Shown here: in pieces, positions 28,903 through 39,709 of the stretch
How positions within the stretch are numbered: position 1 is the first letter of the stretch
Layout: the number at the start of each line of letters is the position of its first letter
Assembly: GCA_905618895.1 (NCBI GenBank)
Contig: CAJQTA010000023.1
Location: 1-44,511 of the forward strand
Length of the DNA stretch: 44,511 nt
Reading direction: 5' to 3'
From: an uncultured Candidatus Pelagibacter sp.
GTDB lineage: Bacteria; Pseudomonadota; Alphaproteobacteria; Pelagibacterales; Pelagibacteraceae
Notes under the pieces: generated by a model
Databases searched by the model: none
What the model was told of the DNA's origin: nothing
What the model saw: only the letters and a program-made list of their open reading frames with translations
Position numbers and translations under genes: made by a program

Positions 28903-29397
28903 ATGAAAAAAATTGTTAAATATTCTTTATATGGTTTAATATATCTTTCTATTATATTTTTTTTAGCCTTATTTTTTATTGCAACCGCAAAAGCAGAACT
29001 TATTAAGCCAAATAATAGTATAGAACCTTATCAAGTTGTTAAGATTCAGTTAAGTGGTCTAAAAGAAAATGATAATCCCTCTAAGGACAATGGTATAAAA
29101 CAAACTTGGATCTTTGCTCATCCAAATAATCAAAAAAATACAGGACCATTAGAGCGCTTTAACAGCATGATCAAAGGCAAGTCTTATGAGATGCTTTTAA
29201 ACCATTTAGACCATAAAATTAAAGAAATTGAATCTAGCGACTTAATCGCACTATTTGAGGTTACTATCCTAGATAAAAATAAAGCCTATTATAAATTTAA
29301 TTGGCAAGTCGAAAAGTACACGAAAAATGGCACTCTCAAAGACTGTTGGTTAACAATAATGGTCTCAGCCCCAGTGCCTATGGCCCCTTCTATTTAG
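28903..29397 (+). CDS. DUF4864-like secreted/membrane-anchored protein
   Basis: N-terminal TM, then QTWIFAHPNNQKNTGPLERFNSMIKG pattern. Confidence 0.6.
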   Translation: MKKIVKYSLYGLIYLSIIFFLALFFIATAKAELIKPNNSIEPYQVVKIQLSGLKENDNPSKDNGIKQTWIFAHPNNQKNTGPLERFNSMIKGKSYEMLLNHLDHKIKEIESSDLIALFEVTILDKNKAYYKFNWQVEKYTKNGTLKDCWLTIMVSAPVPMAPSI

Positions 29398-29456
29398 ACT
29401 AACAACTAATCGAATTTTGTTTCGTAATTAATAAAAATTTAGTAGGAATCGACAAA

Positions 29457-31889
29457 ATGAAAACTAAAGCAAAAGTAGTAGTTGTTGGTGGTGGTGTAGT
29501 AGGAGTAAGTGCTCTTTATCACTTAGCAAAAAAAGGTTTATCGGATGTTGTTCTTGTCGAGAGAAAAGAATTAACTTCAGGATCAACTTGGCATGCAGCA
29601 GGTCTACTTCCATTATTCAATATGAGTTATTCGGTTGGACAACTTCACAAGTATGCTGTTGATCTTTATAAAAAATTAGAAGAAGAGACTGGACAGAATG
29701 TTGGTTTCAGTGTTGTGTCAAATATTCGTTTAGCAAGCACTAAAGATCGAATGGATGAGTATCATCAATATGCAGGTGTGGCACAAACTATAGGTGTTGA
29801 TGTAAAATTTTTAACGCCAGATCAAGTAAAAGAAATTTGGCCTCTATGTCGTACAGATGATTTGCTTGGAGCGATCCAACACCCAGAAGATGGATATATT
29901 CAACCTGCTGATTTAACTCAAGCAATGGCTACGGGTGCAAGAAATATGGGTGCAGAGATTTATAGAAACACAGCTGTAGTTGGAATTAAACAAACTAAAG
30001 ATGGATGGGTTGTTGAAACTGATAAAGGAGCTATTGAATGTGAACATGTAATTTCTTGTTCAGGAAACTTTGCAAGACAAACTGGAAAAATGGTTGGTTT
30101 AAATATTCCTGCTATACCTGTTGAGCACCAATATATTGTGACAGAAGCACACCCAGATATTTTAAAAAGAAAAAAAGAAGGCTTACCAGAGATGGGAGTT
30201 TTAAGAGATAGCGATAGTAGATGGTACATGAGAGAAGAAGCGGGTGGTTTAATATTAGGACCCTATGAAGATGGTGCTCCAGCTTGTTATGTTGATGGAC
30301 CATCAAAAGATTCTGAGTATGAATTATTTCAAGAAGATTTAGATAGACTTGCTCCACACATAGAAGGTGCAATTCATCGAGTTCCAGCCTTTGGAGAAGT
30401 CGGTGTTAAAAAAGTTTATAATGGTGCAATTTGCTATACACCAGATGGTAATCCTATTGTTGGTCCAGCTTGGGGACTTAAAAATTTTTGGATTAATGAA
30501 GGACATAGTTTTGGTATTACTGCAGCAGGTGGAGCAGGGTGGCAACTTGCTGAATGGATTGTAGATGGAGAACCAACTGTTGATATGCTCGGTGTTGACC
30601 CAAGAAGATTTGGTGATTATGCAACAAAATCATACTTAAAAGAAAAAAATGAAGAAGCTTATAACCATGTGTTTAAAGTTCACTATCCAGATGAAGAAAG
30701 AGGTGCTGCTAGAGAATTAAGAACATCACCTTGTTATGACAGAATGAAGGATTTAGGTGCTGTATTTGGACAAAAATTCGGTTGGGAGAGACCAAACTTT
30801 TTTGCAACAGATGGAATGGATCAAAAAGATGATTGGTCTTTTAGAAGATCCAAGTGGTTTGAGGCAATAAAAAAAGAATGTAAAAATGTAAAAGAAAATG
30901 TGGGCCTTTTAGACATGACGGCATTTGCAAAATGTAGAATTAAAGGTCCTGGTGCAGAAGAGTTTTTAGATTATTTAGTAGCTAACAAACTTCCAAAAAA
31001 AATAGGAAGAATTGGTTTATGTCATGCCCTTAATACTAAGGGAGGAGTTCATTCTGAATTTACGATAATGAGAGAAGCATCAGATAGTTTCTATTTAGTT
31101 TCAGCAGGAGCCAACCAAAGATTAGATCATGACTGGATTCAAAAGTGGATGCCAACTGATGGGACAGTTCAATTTGAAAATTTAACTAATAGTATGGGTG
31201 TACTTGTTGTATCTGGTCCAAAAGCTAGAGAATTAATGACAAGAGTATCAAGAGATGACTTCTCAAAAGAAAATTTTAAATGGTTAAGTGCTAAAAATGT
31301 AAACGTTGGAAACGCTCCAGTAAATGCTATGAGAGTAAACTTTGTTGGTGAGTTAGGTTGGGAGCTTCATCATCCAATTGAATACCAAAATCATATATTT
31401 GATAAATTAATGGAAGCAGGTAAAGATTTAGGTCTTAAACCTTATGGAATTAGAGCAATGAATAGTTTAAGACTTGAGAAATCTTATAAACTTGTTGGAA
31501 CAGAATTATCAATTGAATATTCACCATATGAATCGGGACTAGATAGATTCATACACCCTAATAAAGGTAAATTTATTGGTCTAGAGGCACTTAATAAATG
31601 GAGAGAAAAAGGGTTTAATAATAAATTGGTTACTATGGAAATTCATAATGTCGATGATGCAGATGTTTTAGGAAATAATCCAATTTATAATAATGGAAAA
31701 GTTGTTGGAAGAGCCACAGGTGGAGACTTTGGATTTAGGTTGGGTAAATCAATTGCTTTAGGAATGGTAAAGCCAGACATTGCGACAACTGGTCAAAAAT
31801 TGAAAATTGATATTTTAGGAAAAATGTACGATGCTACAATATTGGAAGAGAGTCCATACGATCCAGAAAATAATTTATTGAGAGCATAA
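29457..31889 (+). CDS. Dimethylglycine/sarcosine dehydrogenase-like FAD oxidoreductase with GcvT C-terminal domain
   Basis: [37 protein letters not shown]-terminal GcvT motifs. Confidence 0.88.
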   Translation: MKTKAKVVVVGGGVVGVSALYHLAKKGLSDVVLVERKELTSGSTWHAAGLLPLFNMSYSVGQLHKYAVDLYKKLEEETGQNVGFSVVSNIRLASTKDRMDEYHQYAGVAQTIGVDVKFLTPDQVKEIWPLCRTDDLLGAIQHPEDGYIQPADLTQAMATGARNMGAEIYRNTAVVGIKQTKDGWVVETDKGAIECEHVISCSGNFARQTGKMVGLNIPAIPVEHQYIVTEAHPDILKRKKEGLPEMGVLRDSDSRWYMREEAGGLILGPYEDGAPACYVDGPSKDSEYELFQEDLDRLAPHIEGAIHRVPAFGEVGVKKVYNGAICYTPDGNPIVGPAWGLKNFWINEGHSFGITAAGGAGWQLAEWIVDGEPTVDMLGVDPRRFGDYATKSYLKEKNEEAYNHVFKVHYPDEERGAARELRTSPCYDRMKDLGAVFGQKFGWERPNFFATDGMDQKDDWSFRRSKWFEAIKKECKNVKENVGLLDMTAFAKCRIKGPGAEEFLDYLVANKLPKKIGRIGLCHALNTKGGVHSEFTIMREASDSFYLVSAGANQRLDHDWIQKWMPTDGTVQFENLTNSMGVLVVSGPKARELMTRVSRDDFSKENFKWLSAKNVNVGNAPVNAMRVNFVGELGWELHHPIEYQNHIFDKLMEAGKDLGLKPYGIRAMNSLRLEKSYKLVGTELSIEYSPYESGLDRFIHPNKGKFIGLEALNKWREKGFNNKLVTMEIHNVDDADVLGNNPIYNNGKVVGRATGGDFGFRLGKSIALGMVKPDIATTGQKLKIDILGKMYDATILEESPYDPENNLLRA

Positions 31890-32638
31890 TGAAAATATTA
31901 GTCGCTGTTAAAAGAGTAATTGATTACAATGTTCAAGTTAGAGTTAAGGAAGATGGAAGTGGAGTTGTTACCGATAATGTTAAAATGTCCAGCAACCCAC
32001 CTGATGATAATGCAATTGAAGAAGCTGTAAAATTTAAAGAAGCAGGTAAAGCAACAGAAATTATTGCAATTACAGTTGGTGAAGAGAAATCACAAGAAAC
32101 TGTTAGAAAAGCTTTAGCAGTCGGTGCTGATAGAGGTATTTTAATTAAAACAGAAGGAACTGTTGAACCATTAGCTGTAGCAAAATCACTCAAAAAAATT
32201 GTTGATAGAGAAAAACCAGATCTTGTTTTAATGGGTAAACAAGCAATAGACGATGATTGTAATCAAACAGGCCAAATGTTAAGTGCTTTATTAAACTGGC
32301 CGCAAGCAACGTTTGCATCAAAAATTGAAATCAAAGATAAAATTTTAGAAGTAACAAGAGAAGTTGATGAAGGATTAGAAATGATAGAAGTTAACCTTCC
32401 AGCAGTTATTACGTGTGATTTAAGATTAAACGAACCAAGATATGCGTCATTACCAAATATTATGAAGGCTAAAAAAAAACCTTTAGAAATATTAACAGCT
32501 TCAGACCTAGGAGTTGACACAGCACCTAGAGTTCAACAAATTAAAGTAGAAGAACCACCAAAAAGAAAAGCAGGAATTAAAGTTGCAAGCGTTGCTGAGC
32601 TAGTTAGCAAACTTAAAAACGAGGCAAAAGTAATATAA
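31889..32638 (+). CDS. etfB: Electron transfer flavoprotein beta subunit
   Basis: [52 protein letters not shown]. Confidence 0.95.
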   Translation: MKILVAVKRVIDYNVQVRVKEDGSGVVTDNVKMSSNPPDDNAIEEAVKFKEAGKATEIIAITVGEEKSQETVRKALAVGADRGILIKTEGTVEPLAVAKSLKKIVDREKPDLVLMGKQAIDDDCNQTGQMLSALLNWPQATFASKIEIKDKILEVTREVDEGLEMIEVNLPAVITCDLRLNEPRYASLPNIMKAKKKPLEILTASDLGVDTAPRVQQIKVEEPPKRKAGIKVASVAELVSKLKNEAKVI

Positions 32639-33591
32639 TGTCAGTTTTATTAATAGCAGAACATAATAATAAAGAAATAAGACCTTTTACATTAAATGCA
32701 ATCACTGCAGCATCACAAATGGACGAAGATGTTCATGTTTTATTAATTGGAAATAATTGTGGAGAAGTTGCAAAATCATTATCTGAAATGCCAGCAGTTA
32801 AAAAAGTATTACATACTGAAGCACCTCACTATGAAAATTATTTAGCAGAAAACTTTGCACCATTAGTTGTAAAAGTTTCTGAAAATTACTCACACATTGT
32901 TTGTTCAGCAAATACCTTTGGAAAAAATTTAATGCCGAGAATAGCAGCCCATTTGGATATATCTCAAGTTAGCGATATTACAAAAGTAATATCAGCTGAT
33001 ACATTTCTAAGACCTATTTATGCAGGCAATGCATTTGCAACGGTAAAAAGCACTGATGCTAAAAAATGTATAACAATTAGACCGACCTCTTTTGAACCTT
33101 GTGAGACATCTGGTGGATCTGCCCCAATAGAAAAAATTGAATCTGTTGAAGAATTTAAATTATCAAAATTTGTTAAAAGAGAAGAAGTTAAATCAGATAG
33201 GCCTGAACTTGGAACGGCTAGAATTGTAGTTTCTGGTGGAAGAGGAATGCAAAATGGAGAGAATTTTAAATTGATAACTGATATTGCAGATAAATTAAAT
33301 GCTGCAATTGGTGCTTCAAGAGCTGCAGTTGATGCGGGTTATATTAGCAATGAACATCAGGTGGGTCAAACAGGCAAAGTAGTTGTACCCGACCTGTACA
33401 TTGCAGTTGGAATTTCTGGTGCTATTCAACATTTAGCAGGAATGAAAGAAAGTAAAATAATTGTTGCTATAAACAAAGACGGTGAAGCACCAATATTTAG
33501 TGTTGCAGATTATGGACTGGAAGCCGACTTATTTGAAGCGTTGCCTCAATTCTTAGAGGAATTGAATAAATTAAATAGTATACAAAAATAA
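32638..33591 (+). CDS. etfA: Electron transfer flavoprotein alpha subunit
   Basis: VVSGGRGMQNGENFKLITDIADKLNAAIGASRAAVDAGYISNEHQVGQTGKVVVPDLYIAVGISGAIQHLAGM. Confidence 0.96.
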   Translation: MSVLLIAEHNNKEIRPFTLNAITAASQMDEDVHVLLIGNNCGEVAKSLSEMPAVKKVLHTEAPHYENYLAENFAPLVVKVSENYSHIVCSANTFGKNLMPRIAAHLDISQVSDITKVISADTFLRPIYAGNAFATVKSTDAKKCITIRPTSFEPCETSGGSAPIEKIESVEEFKLSKFVKREEVKSDRPELGTARIVVSGGRGMQNGENFKLITDIADKLNAAIGASRAAVDAGYISNEHQVGQTGKVVVPDLYIAVGISGAIQHLAGMKESKIIVAINKDGEAPIFSVADYGLEADLFEALPQFLEELNKLNSIQK

Positions 33592-33614
33592 TCAGTACTG
33601 TAAAAATTAAACAT

Positions 33615-35234
33615 ATGCCTAGAGAAGCAATGGATTATGATGTGGTAATCGTTGGAGGTGGTCCTTCAGGGTTATCTACGGCAATTAAACTTAAACAATT
33701 AGATCCAGAACTAAATGTTTGTTTACTTGAAAAAGCTTCTGAGATTGGTGCCCATATTTTAAGTGGTAATGTCTTTGAAACGAGAGCTTTAGATGAACTG
33801 TTTCCTAATTGGAAAGAGTTGAACGCGCCAGTTAAAACAAAAGTTTCAAAAGAAAAATTCTTATTTTTAAGCAAAACAAAATCAATAAGTTGGCCAACTT
33901 GGCTATTACCTTCAGTCCAGCAAAACCATAAAAATTATATAATAAGCCTTGCTAACCTATGTCGATGGCTTGCAAAACAAGCAGAAGCATTAGGTGTAGA
34001 AATATTTCCAGGATTTCCTGCTAGTGAAATTTTATATAATGAAGATGGATCTGTAAAAGGTGTAGCTACTCAAGATATGGGCATTGATAAAGAAGGAAAT
34101 AAAAAAGATAGTTTTGAGCCAGGGATAGATTTAAATGGAAAAGTAACAGTATTTGCTGAAGGTTGTAGAGGACACCTAGGAAAAGAACTTATAAAAAAAT
34201 TTAATCTTGATAAAGGTAAAGACCCCCAACAGTATGGAATTGGATTTAAAGAAATCTGGGAGGTAAGAGATAACAATCACGAAGAAGGAATGGTTATGCA
34301 CACTGCTGGATGGCCATTAGATAATAATACCTATGGTGGAAGCTTTATTTATCATGCTGAAAATAAACAAGTTTTTTTAGGATATGTAATCGGTCTAGAT
34401 TATAAAAATCCATATCTTTCACCGTTCGATGAATTTCAAAGATTTAAAACTCATCCAGCAATTAAAAAAGTAATTGAAGGTGGAAAACGAATTTCTTATG
34501 GAGCAAGAGCTTTAATAGAGGGTGGAATACAAAGTTTACCTAAAATGTCTATGCCAGGAGCATTACTAGTGGGCTGTGATGCTGGAACTTTAAATATGCC
34601 TAAGATTAAAGGGTCTCACACAGCAATGAAAAGTGGAATGATTGCAGCAGAAACTATTTTTGAAAAATTTAAAGAAAATAAAGAATTATCAATTTATGAG
34701 GATAAATTTAAAAAGAGCTGGGTATATGAAGAATTACATGCTGCAAGAAATGTTAAGCCTAGTTTTAGTTGGGGTTTAATTCTTGGAATAATATTTACAG
34801 GATTAGATCAAATTTTGTTTAGAGGAAAATTACCTTTAACACTCAAGCACAAACATGCTGACCACGAAACATTAAACTCAGCTAATGAAATGCCAAAAAT
34901 TGAATACCCAAAACCTGACGGAGTAATTACTTTTGATAAAACTAGTTCAGTTTATCTAACGGGAACAAATCATACAGACAATCAGCCTGTTCATTTAAAA
35001 CTTAAAGATCCAAATTTACCAATTAACTACACTTTAGAAAAATTTGATGAACCTGCGCAAAGATATTGCCCAGCTGGTGTTTACGAGGTCCGGGTAGAAA
35101 GTAATATAAATAAATTTGTAATTAATTCCCAAAACTGCATTCACTGCAAAACTTGTGATATAAAAGAACCATCTCAAAACATAGTGTGGGTAACCCCAGA
35201 AGGTGGAGGTGGACCTAAATATGGGAATACATAG
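33615..35234 (+). CDS. Electron transfer flavoprotein-ubiquinone oxidoreductase
   Basis: DVVIVGGGPSGLSTAIKLKQ; C-terminal QNCIHCKTCDIKEPSQNI 4Fe-4S motif. Confidence 0.95.
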   Translation: MPREAMDYDVVIVGGGPSGLSTAIKLKQLDPELNVCLLEKASEIGAHILSGNVFETRALDELFPNWKELNAPVKTKVSKEKFLFLSKTKSISWPTWLLPSVQQNHKNYIISLANLCRWLAKQAEALGVEIFPGFPASEILYNEDGSVKGVATQDMGIDKEGNKKDSFEPGIDLNGKVTVFAEGCRGHLGKELIKKFNLDKGKDPQQYGIGFKEIWEVRDNNHEEGMVMHTAGWPLDNNTYGGSFIYHAENKQVFLGYVIGLDYKNPYLSPFDEFQRFKTHPAIKKVIEGGKRISYGARALIEGGIQSLPKMSMPGALLVGCDAGTLNMPKIKGSHTAMKSGMIAAETIFEKFKENKELSIYEDKFKKSWVYEELHAARNVKPSFSWGLILGIIFTGLDQILFRGKLPLTLKHKHADHETLNSANEMPKIEYPKPDGVITFDKTSSVYLTGTNHTDNQPVHLKLKDPNLPINYTLEKFDEPAQRYCPAGVYEVRVESNINKFVINSQNCIHCKTCDIKEPSQNIVWVTPEGGGGPKYGNT

Positions 35235-35305
35235 TATTTTGATTGCTTGAAAAAAACCCAATATGGATTATTAACCATATATATTAATAATTAAAATTAT
35301 AAAAA

Positions 35306-36160
35306 ATGGAAGTAGCAACAAAGATAGCACCAATTGGACTAGCACTTATAATGCTTGGACTTGGAATGAGTTTAACTATCCAAGATTTTTTGAGAGTAAT
35401 CAAGATTCCAAAAGATTTTTTAGTTGGATTTATTTGCCAATTAATTTTACTTCCAATCATTGCATTTATCTTAATAAAATTATTAAACACACCAGCAGAA
35501 CTTGCAATTGGTGTAATGCTTATTGCAGCAGCACCTGGTGGCGTAACATCAAATATACTTACTAAATTTGCTAATGGTGATGTTGCACTTTCAATATCTC
35601 TAACTGCAATTATTAGTTTAATTAGCATTATATCAGTTCCATTTATCGTTTTTAATTCAATTGATTTATTCGGAATTGACAATATTTCAAAAGATATTTC
35701 TATGCTTGGAATTTCTTTAAAAATGTTTTTTGTTGTTACAGTACCGGTAATAATTGGAATGATAATTAAAAGATACGCAAATAATTTTATCAATAATAAA
35801 GCTTTATTAATTCAAAAAATATCAATTATCTTATTTGCTCTTGTGTTTATCGCTATCTATATTGAAGAATGGGATAATATTGTCAGCTTTATAGCTCGTG
35901 CAGGATTAATTGCTTTAGTATTAAATATAACAATGATGGTTGTGGGTTTTTATGCTGGTAAATTTTTTGCGTCAGGAACTGCTCAACAAAGATGTATCTC
36001 ATTAGAATGTGGACTTCAGAACGGAACACTAGCTGCATTTGTTGGAACACAAATTTTTGATGGAAGTTCAATGGTTTTTATAGTGCCAGCTGCCGCTTAT
36101 GCACTAATAATGATGATAACTTCTATATTTTTTATATTTTTTATTAAAAAGAATACTTAA
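35306..36160 (+). CDS. BASS-family (bile acid:Na+ symporter-like) transporter
   Basis: Multi-TM; VGVMLIAAAPGGVTSNILTKFANGDVALSISLTAI pattern; SLECGLQNGTLAAFVG. Confidence 0.88.
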   Translation: MEVATKIAPIGLALIMLGLGMSLTIQDFLRVIKIPKDFLVGFICQLILLPIIAFILIKLLNTPAELAIGVMLIAAAPGGVTSNILTKFANGDVALSISLTAIISLISIISVPFIVFNSIDLFGIDNISKDISMLGISLKMFFVVTVPVIIGMIIKRYANNFINNKALLIQKISIILFALVFIAIYIEEWDNIVSFIARAGLIALVLNITMMVVGFYAGKFFASGTAQQRCISLECGLQNGTLAAFVGTQIFDGSSMVFIVPAAAYALIMMITSIFFIFFIKKNT

Positions 36161-36175
36161 AAATTTATTATTAAA

Positions 36176-37135
36176 TTACAATATTGTTAGATTAAAAACT
36201 TTACATGAAAAATCAGCCAAATGATCAAACACATTGTTTTGTAATGGAACTATTTTGTTAACTATATGACCTGTTATTTTGTAATGTTTTTTATTATCAA
36301 TTAGTAAGTAATTTTTTTTAATCAATTTATTCAATTTTCTGACAACAGTCGCTCTTGGGATGCCGGTAATGTCAGAAATTGACATCGCATTGAGCCCTCG
36401 CATCTCTTCATCTTGCCTATAAGTAGATTTAATAAATTCTGTTCTATTCATCTTAATTTCATTAAATTTTTGAGAGTATAAATGTTGATTAACAACACAT
36501 GTCCCATAGATATGAAAAGATTCATAATCTGAAAAAAATTTTTTATATGATAACATCATTGTGATTTGCATATCATAATAAATTTTCCACACATATGAGA
36601 AGTTTTTTTCTATAGTTTTTTGTAAATCTTCTGAAGTTAATTTTTTTTCTAAAATTTTTTCTTCAACTAAATATTCTGAAAATAAAGAAAAAAAACGACT
36701 AATTCTTTTTAATGAATTAATTGGTTTTACAAATTCGTAAGCTGATCTATCAATAAAGTTTTTATTTTTTGATCTTTTAAGACAACCATTTTTTTCCAAC
36801 TCATGAACTTTCCTTCTTGATGACTCTTTCGGGATTCTAAGATTTTTTGATATTTCAACTATATTAAATCTTTCTATTTCAACCACATTTTTTTCGTAAA
36901 ATTGTCCAAAGCTTAGTTTGATAAAATTTCTTGAGTAAAAGTCTAGTGTTCTTTTTACTAAGTAAATGACGATCATATATTTATCGTGATCTTTAAATGA
37001 TGAATAAACATCATTATTCCATTCCATTTGCATTCTTACCCACGATGGTCCAATATCTGCATACCTATCTTTCAATACTTTCAATACATCTTGACTGTAA
37101 ATTTGTTTAGATATTTCAGGAATAATTAAAGACAT
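36176..37135 (-). CDS. Putative transcriptional regulator with two winged-helix-like segments
   Basis: VEISKNLRIPKESSRRKVHELEKNGCLKR and ISDITGIPRATVVRKLNKLIKKNYLL helix-turn-helix-like segments. Confidence 0.65.
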   Translation of the reverse strand: MSLIIPEISKQIYSQDVLKVLKDRYADIGPSWVRMQMEWNNDVYSSFKDHDKYMIVIYLVKRTLDFYSRNFIKLSFGQFYEKNVVEIERFNIVEISKNLRIPKESSRRKVHELEKNGCLKRSKNKNFIDRSAYEFVKPINSLKRISRFFSLFSEYLVEEKILEKKLTSEDLQKTIEKNFSYVWKIYYDMQITMMLSYKKFFSDYESFHIYGTCVVNQHLYSQKFNEIKMNRTEFIKSTYRQDEEMRGLNAMSISDITGIPRATVVRKLNKLIKKNYLLIDNKKHYKITGHIVNKIVPLQNNVFDHLADFSCKVFNLTIL

Positions 37136-37173
37136 TTTTTTTACAGTAATATTTTACGTTATTTTTTTCGTTA

Positions 37174-37219
37174 AACCCGAAATGAACATAATATCAGCCA
37201 ATGTCAACCCAAAATGAAC
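37174..37219. promoter_or_regulatory. Direct repeat AACCC[G/A]AAATGAAC, two copies 32 bp apart, candidate operator
   Basis: 37174-37187 and 37206-37219, in the divergent intergenic region. Confidence 0.45.
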
Positions 37220-37264
37220 TATGCATCAATTGTATGTTGATAAATAAGGTGTTTTAATGTCCTG

Positions 37265-37477
37265 ATGAGTGCTGAAAAGATAGTTTCCATTGACCAAAAC
37301 CCATTAAACTTGAAAACTTCTGTATTGACTATGAGTAAGCCCTCCGGACGTGTTGATATAAACACATTAAAAGCAAGAGTTAGAAAAATACAAGAAAAAG
37401 AAAATAAAAAAAATTTAGTTATTTTCTCTTTTTTTGCTGCACTTATATTTTTTACTGGGGCTATTCTTTCTTTATAA
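37265..37477 (+). CDS. Small (70 aa) protein with C-terminal TM helix
   Basis: NLVIFSFFAALIFFTGAILSL C-terminal helix; divergent from the regulator. Confidence 0.6.
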   Translation: MSAEKIVSIDQNPLNLKTSVLTMSKPSGRVDINTLKARVRKIQEKENKKNLVIFSFFAALIFFTGAILSL

Positions 37478-37503
37478 TAAAATTTATTTTTTCCTGCTTT
37501 CAA

Positions 37504-37899
37504 CTATGAGAGGTCAATAGCAAATCTTTTTAATGACTCTATAGAAATAATTTTTAAAGTTTTTTGATGTGTTCTTTTTATGTAAATAGGGCATCCTTTC
37601 CCAGCATCTACAGCTTTTGCATACCAACTAGCACATACGCACCAACCATCACCATCTTTAAGCCCTGGAAAGCCAAATTCAGGATGTGGAGTAATTAAAT
37701 CATTGCCAGCGTCTTTGCACCACTCTAAAAATTCAGTTGTAACTTTAGCACAAACTGTGTGAACACCATGATCATTTTCATCAGTACTACAACAGCCGTC
37801 TCTATGCCACCCAGTTAAAGGATCGTTAGAACATTCTTCTAAATCTTCACCTAAAACATTTTTTTGTTTTTTATTTTTTTTTGAATCTTTAGTTACCAT
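37504..37899 (-). CDS. DUF2237-family protein
   Basis: NVLGEDLEECSNDPLTGWHRDGCCSTDENDHGVHTVCA; WCVCASWYAKAVDAG; start uncertain (MVTKDSK). Confidence 0.78.
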   Translation of the reverse strand: MVTKDSKKNKKQKNVLGEDLEECSNDPLTGWHRDGCCSTDENDHGVHTVCAKVTTEFLEWCKDAGNDLITPHPEFGFPGLKDGDGWCVCASWYAKAVDAGKGCPIYIKRTHQKTLKIISIESLKRFAIDLS

Positions 37900-38533
37900 A
37901 AACATTATAAATTTCCTCATCTATTGTTGCGTTAAAAGAAATTGATCTACGTTCTTCATTAGTACCTTTGAATGGAAAAACAGTATGCATTAAATAGTTT
38001 GGAAAAAAATAAAAATCACCAACTTCAGGCACAATATCTAATGTAGAGTGACACAAAAACATTCTTGATCCATGAATTAATTGTAAATTACCACCTCTAT
38101 AAATCATATCTTCTTTTTTTTGAGAATGTTTACCAAAAGTTGATGGTACTTTTAAAAAACCTGCACCTGAAATATGACCACCATGCCAGTGAGTAGGATT
38201 ATATTCATTCTGAAATTGTCTAACAACCCATGAATTTTTTATTTCAAATTTTGTTACTTTTTTTCTAGTTTCAAACTCTATCCATTTATTTACACAGGAA
38301 GCTAAAAATGTATACCACCCAGATTTTTTTATAAATTTAGGTTCTAGCATAAATTCTTGAGTTACATCTCCAACAAGGTTTTCGCCAGCATTTAATTCTT
38401 TGATTTTTTTTTTATCTTCAATTGTTTGATCTATATAATTATTTAGTATTTCTATTATTTTTTTTGGAATTTTAACTTGAAGTATTGAGGGACCAAATTT
38501 TTTTATAATTCTACTTTGTATTTTTTCTTCCAT
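37889..38533 (-). CDS. 2OG-Fe(II) oxygenase-like protein
   Basis: PTHWHGGHISGAGFLKVP; GDFYFFPNYLMHTVFPFKGTNEERRSISFNATI; start moved to MEEKIQSR. Confidence 0.7.
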   Translation of the reverse strand: MEEKIQSRIIKKFGPSILQVKIPKKIIEILNNYIDQTIEDKKKIKELNAGENLVGDVTQEFMLEPKFIKKSGWYTFLASCVNKWIEFETRKKVTKFEIKNSWVVRQFQNEYNPTHWHGGHISGAGFLKVPSTFGKHSQKKEDMIYRGGNLQLIHGSRMFLCHSTLDIVPEVGDFYFFPNYLMHTVFPFKGTNEERRSISFNATIDEEIYNVYGN

Positions 38534-38534
38534 C

Positions 38535-39023
38535 TTAAATTTTAGTGGGATTAGGTTGACCTTTGTAAACAACCTCAGGATCAAAAGATTTTTCTTTTTC
38601 TTCAAATCTCATTTGTATATTTCGTCCATTTTTAATTGGTCCCATTGGAATTGATCTATAAAAACACGATCTATAACCAACATGACAACTTGCTCCATCA
38701 CCAATGTCTACAGTTAGCCAAACAGAATCCTGATCATCATCAATTCTAATTTCTAGGATTTTTTGAGTATAACCACTTGTTTTTCCTTTATGCCAAATTT
38801 GTTTTCTAGATCTACTAAAGTAGTGCGCCTCTTTAGTTTCGATAGTTTTTTTAAAAGCTTCAACGTTCATATATCCGTGCATTAAAATATCTTTAGTTTT
38901 TGAGCACATGGTAATTACTGGAATCAATCCATCATTATCAAATTTTGGAGAAAGCAAGTTTCCTTCCTCAATTTCTACTATATTTTCTCTCTTTTTAAAC
39001 ATAACTAGGTAATTATGTAGCAT
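38535..39023 (-). CDS. hisI: Phosphoribosyl-AMP cyclohydrolase
   Basis: DILMHGYMNVEAFKKTIETKEAHYFSRSRKQIWHKGKTSG; GDGASCHVGYRSCFYR; start likely internal. Confidence 0.93.
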   Translation of the reverse strand: MLHNYLVMFKKRENIVEIEEGNLLSPKFDNDGLIPVITMCSKTKDILMHGYMNVEAFKKTIETKEAHYFSRSRKQIWHKGKTSGYTQKILEIRIDDDQDSVWLTVDIGDGASCHVGYRSCFYRSIPMGPIKNGRNIQMRFEEKEKSFDPEVVYKGQPNPTKI

Positions 39024-39079
39024 ATTAGAAAATATAATAAATATTTTAAAAATAAGAATTTACTGTATACACTGACAAT

Positions 39080-39688
39080 ATGAAATTAGTAAAAGACACA
39101 GACGCCAAAGCTTTAAAGGCTAATAAAGTTTCAGACCAAGAAGCTGAGGAAGCATTTAAAACTATTTTAACTTGGATTGGTGAAGATCCTAGTAGAGAAG
39201 GTTTATTAGAAACGCCTAAAAGAGTTATCAAAGCTTACAAAGAATATTTTGACGGATATACTCAAGATGCTGAACAGATTTTAAGCAAAACATTTGGAGA
39301 TGTTGAGGGTTATGATGATATGGTTGTTGAAAAAAATATTTCAGTTACAAGCCATTGTGAGCATCATATGGCACCCATAGTTGGCACAGCACATGTTGCG
39401 TATATTCCAAATAAAAGAGTTGTTGGCTTAAGTAAGTTAGCAAGAGTTGTTGAGGTATTTTCAAAAAGATTACAAACACAAGAAAGACTCACTATGCAGG
39501 TTGCTAAAGCATTAATGACTTCATTGGATGCAAAAGGAGTTGCGGTTACAATAGATGCTGCGCACCAATGTATGACAATGAGAGGAATTAAAAAAGAGAG
39601 TGCAACAACAGTTACAAATTATTTTTTAGGTCAATTCAAAGAAGACCTTAGTATTCAAAATAGATACCTAAGATTTATAAGTAAATAG
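39080..39688 (+). CDS. folE: GTP cyclohydrolase I
   Basis: SREGLLETPKRVIKAY; VTSHCEHHMAPIVGTAHVAYIPNKRVVGLSKLAR. Confidence 0.96.
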   Translation: MKLVKDTDAKALKANKVSDQEAEEAFKTILTWIGEDPSREGLLETPKRVIKAYKEYFDGYTQDAEQILSKTFGDVEGYDDMVVEKNISVTSHCEHHMAPIVGTAHVAYIPNKRVVGLSKLARVVEVFSKRLQTQERLTMQVAKALMTSLDAKGVAVTIDAAHQCMTMRGIKKESATTVTNYFLGQFKEDLSIQNRYLRFISK

Positions 39689-39709
39689 TTTTTTAATAGG
39701 GTAAAATAC

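Noticed and set aside
29960-30564. Several overlapping ORFs (65-89 aa) within the DMGDH-like gene
   Set aside because: Shadow ORFs in a strongly supported 810-aa CDS.
35261-35280. ATATGG...CCATAT inverted repeat between ETF-QO and BASS genes
   Set aside because: Only a 6-bp, AT-rich stem; too weak to call a terminator or operator.
35284-35793. 169-aa minus-strand ORF opposite the BASS transporter
   Set aside because: Fully antisense to a well-supported multi-TM gene; composition explained by reverse reading of an AT-rich gene.
39046-39231. 61-aa minus ORF at the start of folE, and a short TGTATACA palindrome nearby
   Set aside because: ORF is antisense to folE; an 8-bp palindrome is expected by chance.
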